Shown here: positions 44,349 to 56,021 of the stretch, in pieces
Position numbering within the stretch: the first letter of the stretch is position 1
Layout of the letters: each line of letters begins with the position of its first letter
From: Eustoma russellianum
Lineage: Eukaryota; Streptophyta; Magnoliopsida; Gentianales; Gentianaceae
NCBI GenBank assembly: GCA_036186865.1
Contig: AP025067.1
Location: 10,840,840 to 10,904,839 of the forward strand
DNA: 64,000 nucleotides
Reading direction: 5' to 3'
Translations under genes and position numbers: made by a program
The notes under the pieces: generated by a model
What the model saw: only the letters and a program-made list of their open reading frames with translations
Told to the model about the DNA's origin: nothing
The model's database searches: none

Positions 44349-45293
44349 TCAACCCTTTGAGAATGTCCCTTTTGGTACCCAAATTTGGGTGACCTTTCTA
44401 GGTCTTCCAAAAGGTGAGAAAGGTGATGAAAACGCAACATAATATACGTTAGGGGCAAATGCGTTTGGCCTTTGGCCAAGAATCCCATCATGCATATAGT
44501 ATGGCTTTCGTTTTTGGTTTGCATGCACGGGGAGTGATCTAGATACATTTTTATGATATAAATGTCGCATATGCATCAGTGGCTTTCTATATGGCACATG
44601 ATTTCTCTTTGTATGATAAGAAGCACGATGAGATGAGATGAGTGGTGTACTAGTCTTATTCTCATATTTATACGGCACATAATTATACTTCGTATGATAT
44701 GAAGAAGAGATATGACGAGATGAGGGGAGAGGGAGTCTTTTCGTTACTTTAGTCGCTACGTATGCCTTTGACGTGTCTACTTTCTTAGACAAAACAAACT
44801 TGGATGGTTTAGATGATGCTTCGTTTGTCTCAATGTATCCTAATCCAGTTTTATCACTGTCATGTTTTTGTGATAAAATAATGCGATCTAGCATGTTAGA
44901 TCTCGTATCAAATTGTTTCATCATTTTCTCTAAATCCGTATTCCTTGATTTCAAGTTTGAAATCTCGGATTTCGTTTCAGTGTTCTCGGATGTCAATGAT
45001 GAAATTTCAGACCTTAATGAATTTATGATGCAAGACGACTCTTCTTTTGAATCGTTTAATTGAGACACAAGATTTGTGTTAGAAGATTCTAACAATTTCT
45101 TGTCTTCAATTAACCGTTTCTTTTGTTTTGCAAGAGTTCGAAAAAACTTATGTAATTCAAGATATTCAACATATAAATCATTATAAGATAGTTCATAATC
45201 CGAGTCAGAATCAGAATTTACCTCATTTTCAAATAGTGGAGGCATTTGGCTTGACATATCTTTTTCTTCGGTTTCATGGCTAGTGGTTGCCAT
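44349..45293 (-). CDS. Element D Gag-derived protein, capsid region deleted
   Basis: An open frame of 314 codons from ATG 45291-45293. It starts like the full Gag of array F (MATT..., then MSSQMPPLF) and then jumps to the segment NEVNSDSDSD, which in the full protein lies about 345 residues later. The UBN2-like capsid part and the zinc knuckle are therefore missing, yet the frame stays open. The rest is the acidic segment, a coiled coil around residues 45-150, a basic serine/tyrosine/histidine-rich part and the conserved end QIWVPKGTFSKG. It cannot be a normal particle protein. Whether it is made is unknown. Confidence 0.75.
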   Translation of the reverse strand: MATTSHETEEKDMSSQMPPLFENEVNSDSDSDYELSYNDLYVEYLELHKFFRTLAKQKKRLIEDKKLLESSNTNLVSQLNDSKEESSCIINSLRSEISSLTSENTETKSEISNLKSRNTDLEKMMKQFDTRSNMLDRIILSQKHDSDKTGLGYIETNEASSKPSKFVLSKKVDTSKAYVATKVTKRLPLPSSRHISSSYHTKYNYVPYKYENKTSTPLISSHRASYHTKRNHVPYRKPLMHMRHLYHKNVSRSLPVHANQKRKPYYMHDGILGQRPNAFAPNVYYVAFSSPFSPFGRPRKVTQIWVPKGTFSKG

Positions 45294-45349
45294 CTCACAC
45301 AGATCGTTGGATCTTCTTGTTGTGAGTGTTCCTGCACTCTGATACCAAT

Positions 45350-47997
45350 TGTAGGATCTGCAAGGCACCACTAGAAGGGGGGGTTGAATAGTAGGCGCGG
45401 AAAATGTGATTTTTAAAATAGTTTTAAACCAAAAACCCAACTTCTGAAAACAGTTTCTGTTTTCAGGACCAGTCTTAAACCGTTTTGAAAACTAGGTTGC
45501 AGGTCTTCAAAAATTATGAAATTTGGAGAGAAATTAGCCTCAGATGTTATGAGTATCTCCTAAAAATTTTAGATTTAAATTCAACATCTAACCCCTTGAA
45601 AATTTGTTGGTGGTCAGATTGCGCAAATCTGCCAGAACTGGTAGTCTGTTTTGAAAAATGAATTCCTATTTGTCCTTAACTCCAAATGCTCTGAAAATTT
45701 AAAGACTAACCACTTATAAGCTGTATTTGAATTGTTTGAAACGGTTTTAAAAAATGCTTTTGGAAAGTTAGTCAAATATGATCAAAGTCTCAACCTTTGC
45801 AAGCCTGAAAATCAGACTGCACTAGTCTCAGAACTTTGGACGTTTGGATGACTTATACTTATCCAAAAAGGTTGAAACTTGTGCCAAATTAACCTTAAGA
45901 CTTGTGTCTATGATTCTGGAAAGTTTCGTAATTTTTGAAATTTGTTTACTATTTTTACGAACGTGATCAAAAATGATAAACAGTGCTGAAACTGAAAGTA
46001 AGTGCTGAAAGTAAATGACACCAATAATTTTATACTGGTTCGGTTATAAACAACCTACTCCAGTCTTCGAGGACACCTTCCTCGGCTCACACTAATCACC
46101 AAACACAAAATAACACCTTACCACAGGGTTGATGGAGTTACACACCAACTCCAACCCTTTACAAACCTTGTATGAGTATACAATTGTCACGAACACCACC
46201 ACCTCGCAAGTACAAGATTGATCACACCTTGATCAATCTTTTATAACAATGAAAAGAATATGTGGTGGTCTAGATAAAGCCTATTCAAGTATATGAATGT
46301 AAGTACAATAGGCTTTTAGAGAGAAGAAAGAAAGAAAGAGTAGAAAGAAGAAGTGGAAAACGTTTTCGATCTTTGAAACTTGTAAGCCTTGTCTTCTATT
46401 TTGTTTGTTCTCCTTCTTCTCATTTTATCCACATCTTGGCCACCCCCTATGCTTCTTCCCTTCTTGAAAATTATCTTCTTAGTCCTTGGAAGAGCATATG
46501 GCATCATTGTGACATGTCTTTGCTTACTTGGCATCTTCTCATTGGATGATCATTAAACTTTTGCTTACTTGGCACTCATTGATTGGTAGGATGTTGTCAT
46601 CACTTGATGACTAGGAAAATCTGAGAATACCACTTAAAACATGTGCCAAAATCATCATAAAATAGTTACCATAACTTTCAAGATCATCACATAAATTAAG
46701 AAAGACAATATTTCTCCAAGAAGGAAGCAAAAAATCGGCCATAATGCTCATGCACATGCTGAAATTTCAGCATGTGTTACACTTGCTTCTTATTCAAAAA
46801 TTTTCCAAGTTTACTTTGATTTAATCCAAGAATTCAATCACCATTTAGTATACAATATTTTCATCTTTTATAGAATAAAAATTAGACACTAATAAGGCCT
46901 CAAAATCGGCCAAGATACATTACACACATGCTGAAATTTTCAGCATGTGTGATATTCAAGAATATCACTTTCTTTATTCCATAAAATATTTAAAACACTT
47001 CCAAATTGTCTTCTAATTAATCCACCTTAATCAAGACACAAATATGGCTCATAATGGTGTAGAATTCGGCCAGCCTATTAGCACATGCTGAAATTTTCAG
47101 CATGTGTTACAAATGTAGCATAAGTTTGAAATGTTACCTTGTGTAGCTGCCTCCTTTATGTCATAAACATTGTATGCTTCATTCTTGACCAATCAATATG
47201 CCAACAAGGCTCCACAAAGGCTCCAACTCAGCTGTTTTAGGTGTGTAGCATATATTGTGCATGTGCTGAATTTTATTTTTGCAAACTTTGTAAAATAGTG
47301 CACATTTAATAATACACACATGGTATATTCCAATCAGCCCTTAATTGAATTTTCTAGAACACTTTAAGATGTATGAAATATGTAAAAAGTGCCTAGATAC
47401 ATGTTGTATGTTGTGCCAAAAACGTTCCATGTGTTGTGTACGTAGAAAAACGAATTTTCGACGTTTATCATTTACCCGATTTTTCTCTAATTAAATTCCA
47501 AATTTTTGCACATGTTATATATATTATGTTATACATAATATACATAAATTAAACTTTAATATTCAGAACTTAGCTGATCTTAAAGTGGCGCCTTACACAT
47601 GTGACAAAATTGAAATTGGAATCTCCACAATTTGGCCTTAATGTGGGGTGATTTGTGTGTGCCAACATGGAATGATTTTATGGCTGTAAATATCATCATA
47701 CCCATGAAATTTATGGATATTTTTGAGGTGTAGGGGCTGGCCATCTATTTATGGCAAGTACGTGACACATTGGCGAAGTTTCGGTATTTGCTCGATACGA
47801 CAATATTCGGTTTAGAACCTTTTAACGTGTCGTATTTAATTTGTCATCACCATGACTTATATCATATGATATAAGACCTGAATATACTCATAAATGTGAG
47901 TTAAGTATGGTGGTGTGACGTTAACGTACGTACGTAAAATATATAACGTGTCGGTAGTACGTTGGAATAAATGTGTATGTGCCTTCTTCAAAAAATC

Positions 47998-48045
<48 letters not shown>

Positions 48046-48395
48046 AATGCGTGTAAATGAGTGTGGGGAGGAGAGTGAAAGACTTTCCTTTCTTCACCTT
48101 GTTGCCTTTGTGCCTTGTCCAAATATTGCTCCCTTTAATGAACTACTTAGTTTAATTAACTAAGTATTTCACTTAATGAACTAGTTTAGTTCATTAATGG
48201 TGGCACCTGAATATAGTTCAAACACAACAAATGTTTGCCATTTGATGTAAGCTTTAAAGCTTCATGGCTCGTTAGTACGACAACATTATATATGAACTAT
48301 ATAAGACAAGTTATATGTAATATGTCATGCATTTCTTTGTAACACGTCATTTAAATCATGCATTTTGAAATCACTCAAACCCTTTTTTCTCAACA
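45350..48395 (-). repeat. Element D 5' LTR (right)
   Basis: Pairs with the left LTR. Hairpins lie at 46753-46776, 46923-46951 and 47082-47106, and the (AT)n run at 48001-48042. The small frames at 46316-46534 and 47915-48163 are chance frames. Confidence 0.9.
46753..47106. repeat. Three-hairpin array in D right LTR
   Basis: Same three palindromes, order and spacing as in the left LTR, with identical stems. Confidence 0.9.
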
Positions 48396-48400
48396 TCCAT

Positions 48401-48581
48401 GGCATCCGATCCTTAGGCTCCAGCTCAGTGAAAAAAGAAGGCAAAGTTATCCAAATACCAAAATAACGGCTGGAAACAACAAATAGTGATACTCAAACAG
48501 AAGGAGGGAAACCATACCAAGGTTGCCTGCATCAACAATGATACATGCAACAACCATGTAAGATGGCCAACCCAAATAGGA
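48401..48581 (-). repeat. Unidentified degenerate repeat between D and E
   Basis: It continues the sequence broken by D at 41063. The minus strand at 48581-48480 (ATTTGGGTTGGCC, TGTTGTTGCATGTATCA, GATGCAGGCAACC) resembles 41010-40920 (CTTGGGTTGCCC, TGTTGTTGCTTGTATCA, GATGCAGGCAGC). No function is known. Confidence 0.5.
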
Positions 48582-51500
48582 TGTAGAAATATGAGGGTTT
48601 GAGTGATTTCAAAATAAAGAAATTGAATATAAATATATATATATAAACGTTGGATATATATATATATACACAAGTGTACATGTATGCATGATAACTTGCC
48701 TTATTTAGCTTATATATTATGTTGCCGAACTAACGAGCCATGAAGCTTTGAAGCTTACATCATATGGCGAACATTTGTTGAGTTTATACTATTTTCAGGT
48801 GCCACAATTAATGAACTAAAGTAGTTCATTAAGTGAAGTACTTAGTTTAATAAACTAAGTAGTTCATTAAAGGAAGATGCATTTGGAAAAGACATGAAGG
48901 CAACATGGCTATGGAAGGAAAGTTCTCTCCTCCTCCCCACATCAATTTCACACGCCATTTATATATATAAACTATATATTTTCAGATTTTTTTTAAAGGC
49001 ACATACACATGTATTCCAACGTACTACTGACACGTTATATATCTTACGTACGTACGTTTACGTCACACCACTATACTTAACTCATATTTATGAGTACATT
49101 CAGGTCTTATATCATATGATATAAGATATGGTGATGACAAATTAAATACGACACGATAAAAGGTTCTAAACCGAAAGTTGTCGTATCGGGCGATACCGAA
49201 ACTTCGCCAACGTGTCACGTACTTGCCATAAATAAATGGCCAGCCCATATACATCAAAATTTATTAAAAATTTCGTGCCATACACTGTATATTGAGACAA
49301 AAATACTTTCCATGTTGGCACACACAAATCATCCCACATTTAGGCCAAAATGTGAAGATTCCAATTTTATTTTTGTCACATGTTTATGGTACCACTTTAA
49401 ATCAGCCAAGTGCTGAAAATTAAAGTATATATTATATATATTATGTATAACATAATATATATAGCATGTGCAAAAGTTGGAATTTAAATTAGAGAAAAAT
49501 TGGGTAATCGATAAATATCGAAAATTCGGTTTTCTACGCACTTGACATGGAACGTTTTTCTTGAACATGATGTGGCACGTATCTAGACACTTTGTACATA
49601 TAATATACATCTTAAAGTGTTCTAGAAAATTAAATTAAGGGCTGATTGGAATATTATGTGTGTGTAATATTAAATGTGCACTATTTTTCAAAGTTAGCAA
49701 AAATAAATTTCAGCACATGTATATACACTCTCAAAACGTCATTCCAGCTGAGATGGAGCACATGTGGAGCCTTGTTGGCATGTTGATTGGTCAAGAATCA
49801 ATCATACAATGTTGATGAATCAAAGAGAGAAGCTACAAAAGGTAAGTTTTCAACATATACCTCTCTTATGTCACATGCTGAAAATTTCAGCATGTCACAC
49901 ACCTTGTGGCCGTTTTCTTCATCATTAAGGAAGATAAATTGTCAATTTTTCATTAAGGAATAAATCAAAGGAGGTATGGAAATGATTTGAATTGTATTAA
50001 GTGTGATATTCTTTATATCACACATGCTGAAATTTTTCAGCATGTGTGAGAAGATGTTGTGGCCGAATTTCACTCTCCTTTTGTGTCCAAGTTCATTCAT
50101 CAATTGATAGCAAGACTTACCATGTATTATTGATTCATTTTAATGAGAAAAATCAAAGTAAATTGGGGATTATCTTGAATAAAAATGCATGATGCACATG
50201 CTGAAATTTCAGCATGGCAAGGAGCATAATGGCCGAATTTTGGTGAGAAAGGAAGGAAGAATTTTTTTTGTCTCACAATTTATGTGAATATCTCTCAATT
50301 TATGGAATGTATTATGTGATGATTATTTGGCACATGTTTAAAGTGTTTATTTCAGATTTTCCATGTCATCAAATGATGACAACATTGAGCCAATCAAAAG
50401 GTGCCAAGTAAGCAATGACTAAATGATGGTCCAATGGAATGATGCCAAGCAAGCAAAACTTTGTCACCATGATGTCTCACACCCTCTCAAGCACTTAAAA
50501 GGAAATTTTCAAGAGGGGAGAAGCATGCATAGGGGACGGCTGGACCTATAAGGAAGGAAGAGAAGAACAAACAAATACAACACCAAGAATTGCATTCAAA
50601 AGTGATCAAAGTGCCAAGCCTCTTTTCTCCTACATCTTCTTTCTTTCTTCTCTTGTAAAAAGCCTATTGTACTTTATTTCTTTCATCCTTGAATAGGCTT
50701 CATAGAAACCACCATTCATTCATCATTGTACAAGATTGATCAAGGTGTGATCAATCTTCATTCTAGCGAGGTGGTGGTGTTCGTGCAAAGTGTACTCACA
50801 ATACAAGGTTTGTAAAGGGTTGGAGTTAAGGTGTAACTCTATCAACCCTGCGGTAAGGTGTACTGCGTGTGTGAAATTAGTGTGAACCAAGGAAGGTGTT
50901 CCTTGAAGACTGGAGTAGGTTGTTTATAACCGAACCAGTATAAAATTCTTGGTGCAATTTACTTTCTGCATTTACGTTTCAGTTTCTGCGCTGTTTACTC
51001 ATATTGTTCACGTTCGCAAAAATAGTAAACGTTTTCTAAAAATTATAAAAATTTCCAGAAACATACATAAACGTTCTAGGGTTAATTTGGCACAAGTTTC
51101 AACCCTTTTGGACAAGTATAGGTCAGTCAAACATCAAAAGTTCTGAGACTAGTGCAGTCTGATTTTCAGACTTGCAAAGGTTGAGACTTTGGGTGTATTT
51201 GACCTACTTCCCAAAAGAATTTTCAAAAACTGTTTCAACCCATTTAAATACAGTGTGTGAAGAGTTATTGGTCAAATTTTCAGATCATTTGGACATTCAC
51301 ACAAATAGGAATTAATTTTTCAAAACCATCTACCGGTTCTGGCAGATTTGCACAATCTGAGTGCCAACGGTTTTTGAAGGGGTTAAAGGTTGAATTTTGA
51401 TTTGAAATTTTTAGGGGACCCTCATAACATCTGAGGCTAAGTTCTCTCAAAATTTCATAATTTTTGGATACCTCTAACCTGGTTTTAAAAACGTTTTAAA

Positions 51501-51627
51501 ACAGGTCCTGAAAACAGAATCTGTTTTCAGAACTTGAATTGTTCAAGGTTAAAAAAAATTTTAAAAAGCATACTTTCCGCACCATCTATTCAACCCCCCC
51601 TTCTAGTGGTGCCTTGCAGATCCTACA
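48582..51627 (+). repeat. Element E 5' LTR
   Basis: Colinear with the D and F LTRs but clearly diverged from both. TATAAAAT lies at 50939-50946, within the ACCGAACCAGTATAAAATTC segment found in every copy. Hairpin cores lie near 49872-49896, 50020-50048 and 50194-50216. Confidence 0.88.
49872..50217. repeat. Three-hairpin array in E LTR
   Basis: Three palindromes with arm ACATGCTGAAA or its core, about 149 and 173 bases apart. The order is reversed relative to D and F, as expected from orientation. Centres differ from those of D and F while the arms are kept. Confidence 0.88.
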
Positions 51628-51681
51628 AGTGGTATCAGAGCGCAGGAATACTCACGACAAGGAATCCAACGATTCAGTGAG

Positions 51682-52708
51682 ATGGCATCCACAAATCTCA
51701 AAACCGAACAAGAAGGTATGTCGAGCCAAAGGCCTCCACTCTTTGACGGTGAGTCTTTTATTCAATGGAAACTTAGGATGAAACTTTTTCTTATGGCTAT
51801 AGACATAGACCTTTGGTCAATAATTGAAGATGGTCCATATGTCCCATCTAAATTGTCCATTGTAGATGGAGTCACACTAGAAGTAATTAAAACGAGACAA
51901 GACTATACTAGTGAAGACAAAAAGAAACTGAGTATGAATGCTAAGGCCATGCAATTACTCTTAAATGGTTTAAGTAAGAGTGAGTCTAGTTACGTGTCCA
52001 ATTGTTCGAGTGCACAAGAAATGTGGAGAATCTTAGAAATGAAACACGAAGGCACGAGTCAAGTAAAAGAGTCTAAAATTAATATGCTCATGTCTACTCT
52101 TGAGTCTTTCAAGTTGTTGCCTAATGAGTCAATTGTTGATATGGATCTTCGTTTGACTAACATCTATAACTCTCTTGAGTCTCTTGGTAAGGCTTTTACA
52201 ACGCAGGAAAAAGTACAGAAAGTCCTACGGAGCCTCCCTTCAGAATGGGATCCTAAAGTGACTGCCATAGAAGAAAGCAAGGAGACTAAGTCAATAAAAA
52301 TGGAAGAACTCATTGGTTCACTAAAAGTGTATGAAAACAAACTCATTATTCGGAAATCGGAATCAACCAAACAAGGTAAGACAATTGCTTTCAAATCAAA
52401 TGAATACGTCTCCCCTCCCTCCGATCACGTAGAAGATAATGATTCCGAATCGGATAATGATGACTTAATTCTACTGGCTAAAGGACTAAGAAGATTCATG
52501 AGAAAATCATTTAGAAATAAAAACAAGGGCACTACATCTAAGAGAAATAGAAACAAGTCAAATGATAAGGACATTAAATGTTATGAATGCGGCAAACTCG
52601 GACACTTATCATATGACTGCCCAAACAAAGAAAAGCAAACTAATAAGTACCCTGACAAGGAGCGGAACAAAAATAGACCCGTCTCAGATCCTAAACAAAG
52701 GAAACGTG
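51682..52708 (+). CDS. Element E Gag, N-terminal part (truncated by insertion F)
   Basis: The frame opens 54 bases after the LTR and reads about 342 codons up to the insertion. Residues about 15-235 are the copia Gag domain (UBN2 type: ESFIQWKLRMKLFLMA, AKAMQLLLNGLS, SLPSEWDPKVTAIEE). An acidic stretch and then a basic stretch follow. A CCHC knuckle is seen, with CYECGKLGHLSYDC. The protein is closely similar to the Gag of array F over this part. Gag should form the particle for element RNA. After the insertion point the frame ends within two codons in the LTR of F. Confidence 0.88.
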
Positions 52709-55700
52709 TGTAGGATCTGTAAGGCACCACTAGAAAGGGGGGGGGGTTGAATAGGTGGTGCGGAAAGTGTGGTTTTTAAAATTTCTTTAAACCTAACCAA
52801 TTCAACTTCTGAAAACAGATTCTGTTTTCAGGACCTGTTTTAAAACGTTTTTAAAACCAGGTTAGAGGTCTCCAAAAATTCTGAAATTTTGAGAGAACTT
52901 AGCCTCAGATGTTATGAGGGTCCCCTAAAAATTTCAAATTAAAATTCAACCTTTAACCCCTTCAAAAACCGTTGGTACTCAGATTGTGCAAATCTGCCAG
53001 AAACGGTAGATGATTTTGAAAAATTAATTCCTATTTGTGTGAACGTCCAAATGATCTGAAACTTTAACCAATAACTCCTCACACACTATATTTAAATGGG
53101 TTGAAACAGTTTTTGAAAATTCTTTTGGGAAGTAGGTCAAACACAACCAAAGTCTCAACCTTTGCAAGTCTGAAAATCAGACTGCACTAGTCTCAGAACT
53201 TTTGATATTTGACTGACCTATACTTGTCCAAAAGAGTTGAAACTTGTGCCAAATTAACCCTAGAACGTTTATGTATGTTTCTGGAAATTTTTATAATTTT
53301 TGGAAATCGTTTGCTATTTTTCCGAACGTGAACAAAACGAATGAACAGTGCAGAAACTGAAAAGTAAATGCTGAAAGTAAATTGCACCAAGAATTTTATA
53401 CTGGTTCGGTTATCAACAACCTACTCCAGTCTTCAAGGAACACCTTCCTTGGTTCACACTAATCACACAACTCAAAAACACCTTACCACAGGGTTGATAG
53501 AGTTACACCTTAACTCCAACCCTTTACAAACCTTGTATTGCTAGTACAATTTGCACGAACACCACCACCTCGCTAGAATGAAGATTGATCACACCTTGAT
53601 CAATCTTTTACAAAGATGTATGAATGGTGGTTTATCTCAAGCCTATTCAAGATTGAAAGAATATGAATACAATAGGCTTACAAGAAGAAAGAAAGAAAGA
53701 GAGAATGTAGAGGAAGAAGAACTAGGCTTTTGGTCACTTTGATTTTGCAATGCTTGGCCTTATTTTTGTTTGTTCTTCTCTTCCTTCCTTTAAAGAATTC
53801 CAGCCGTCCCCCTTATGGCATGTCTCCTTCTTGAAAATTATCTTTTAAGTCCTTGAGAGAGTGTAAGACATCATTGTGACAATGCCTTGCTTACTTGGCA
53901 TCTTCCTATTGGATCATCATTTAGTCTTCGCTTACTTGGCACCTCCTTATTGGCTCAATGTTGTCATCAAGATGACATGGAAAAAATCTGAGATTAACAC
54001 TTTAAACATGTGCCAATATCAATCATAAAATTATTTCCATAATGCATAAGATTGTCACATAAATTGCAAGACAAAAAATCTCACAAAATTCTCCTAGAAT
54101 TCGCCCATTAAGTGACATTGCCATGCTGAATTTTCAGCATGTGCATCATCCAATTTTATTCAAAATAATGCCAAATTTGATTTGATTTTTCTTTAAAAAA
54201 TGAATCACCAACTTATGGTAATTGTTCCTATCACATGAGAAATGGATATAGACACTTTTAAGACCATACATTCGGCCACACCATGTCTTCACACATGCTG
54301 AAAAATTTCAGCATGTGTGATATGTAGAATATCACACTTTATTAATTTAAATAACATTCAAATCATTTCCATAACATCCCAATTAATCCTCATGATACAA
54401 GACACAAAATATAGGCTCATATGAAGATAAAATTCGGCCACCACATTAGTGCACATGCTGAATTTTCAGCATGTGTCACAATTGTGACAAAATTTGAAAT
54501 ATTACCTTTTGTAGCTTCTTTCTTTAAGTCACCAACTTTGTATGATTGATTCTTGACCAATCAATATGCCAACAAGGCTCCACATATGCTCCTTCTCAGC
54601 TGTAGGGGCGTGTATACATGTATATGCATGTGCTGAATTTCATTTTTGCTAACTTTGTAAAATAGTGCACATTTAATAATACACACATGTAATATTCCAA
54701 TCAGCCCTTAATTTAATTTTCTAGAACACTTTAAGATGTATATTATATGTAAAAAGTGTCTAGATACGTGTCACATGATGTTCAAGAAAAACGTTCCATG
54801 TTATGTGCGTAGAAAACCGAACTTTCGATATTTATCGATTACCCGATTTTTCTCTAATTTAAATTCCAACTTTTGCACATGATATATATATTATGTTATA
54901 CATAATATATATAATATATATTTTAAATTTCAGCACTTGGCTGATTTAAAGTGGTACCATAAACATGTGACAAAAATAAAATTGGAATCTTCACATTTTG
55001 GCCTAAATGTGGGGTGAATTGTGTGTGCCAACATGGAAAGTATTTTTGTCTCAATATACAGTCATGTGCACGAAAATATCATCAATTTTTGATGTATATG
55101 GGCTGGCCATTTATTTATGGCAAGTACGTGACACGTTGGCGAAGTTTCGGTATCGTCCGATACGACAAATTTCGGTTTAGAACCTTTTATCGTGTCGTAT
55201 TTAATTTGTCATCACCATATCTTATATCATATGATATAAGACCTGGATACACTCATAAATATGAGTTAAGTATAGTGGTGTGACGATAACGTACGTACGT
55301 AAGATATATAACGTGTCGGTAGTACGTTGGAATACATGTGTATGTGCCTTTTATAAAAAAATCTGAAAATATAGTATATATATGTGAAAAAGGCGTGTGG
55401 AATGAATGTGGGGAGGAGGAGGAGACTTTCCTTCCATAGCCATGTTGCCTTTGTGCCTTTTCCAAATGCATCTTCCTTTAATGAACTACTTAGTTTATTA
55501 AACTAAGTACTTCACTTAATGAACTACTTTAGTTCATTAATTGTGGCACCTGAAAATAGTATAAACTCAACAAATGTTCGCCATATGATGTAAGCTTTAA
55601 TGCTTCATGGCTCGTTAGTACGGCAACATAATATATAAGCTAAATAAGGCAAGTTATCATGCACACATGTACACTTATGCACGTTTATATCTTATGCTCG

Positions 55701-55758
55701 TTTTTGTGCACATTTAAATCATGCATTTGAAAATCACTCAAACCCCTTTTTCTCTACA
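52709..55758 (-). repeat. Array F LTR 1
   Basis: 3050 bases; on the minus strand it starts TGTAGAGAAAAAGGGG and ends CTTACAGATCCTACA (the other copies have CTTGCAGATCCTACA). The G run near 52738-52747 varies in length among the three copies. Confidence 0.92.
54121..54475. repeat. Three-hairpin array in F LTR 1
   Basis: Palindromes near 54121, 54289 and 54452 with CATGCTGAA stems. The second has arms CACACATGCTGAAA. The centres are shorter or longer than in D, but stems and the ~170/160-base spacing are kept. Confidence 0.9.
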
Positions 55759-56021
55759 ATCTCCCCCTTTTGATGATTTTCAAAATAACTTATGCACATG
55801 ATTTAAATCCTATCGCTCCCCCTTCAATTATGCATAAATTCAAAATTCGAAATTTAAATTTCGAGTCCGCTCACCCTTGATTTATGCAATCAGTATCAGT
55901 ATCTCTCTCCCCCTTAAATCATGCTTTCTCTCCCCCTTTATTTTGGAAAGCAAATCAAAAGATGCATGTAAAGAAAAAAAATCATGCATTTCATATACGT
56001 GCGTTCGTAAGGGTTATTTAT

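Larger units (their letters stand above)
41064..48395 (-). mobile_element. Element D: Gag-only non-autonomous copia-like LTR element with gag deletion
   Basis: It is flanked by TCCAT at 41059-41063 and 48396-48400. LTRs are 3038 bases (41064-44101) and 3046 bases (45350-48395), and the internal region is only 1248 bases. On the minus strand the LTR begins TGTTGAGAAAAAGG and ends GATCCTACA. The primer site ATTGGTATCAGAG lies at 45337-45349 and the polypurine tract AAAAGGGGGAGAT at 44102-44114. It codes only for part of Gag. It fits the reported class of terminal-repeat elements with GAG (TR-GAG), though its LTRs are very long. The two LTRs differ at many positions, so it is older than array F. 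Confidence 0.9.
48582..52708 (+). mobile_element. Element E: Gag-only family element, 5' half, interrupted by F
   Basis: Its 5' LTR (48582-51627, 3046 bases) is in the plus direction, starts TGTAGAAATATGAGGG and ends AGATCCTACA. The primer site AGTGGTATCAGAGCGCAGG follows at 51628. gag starts at 51682 and is cut at 52708 by element F in the opposite direction. The remaining half, and its second target duplication, must lie beyond the window. The flank before it is TAGGA (48577-48581). Confidence 0.88.

Noticed and set aside
55014..55283. 89-codon plus frame repeated at 60270-60539
   Set aside because: Lies in the LTRs of array F; it is repeated because the LTR is repeated, and its product has no known features.
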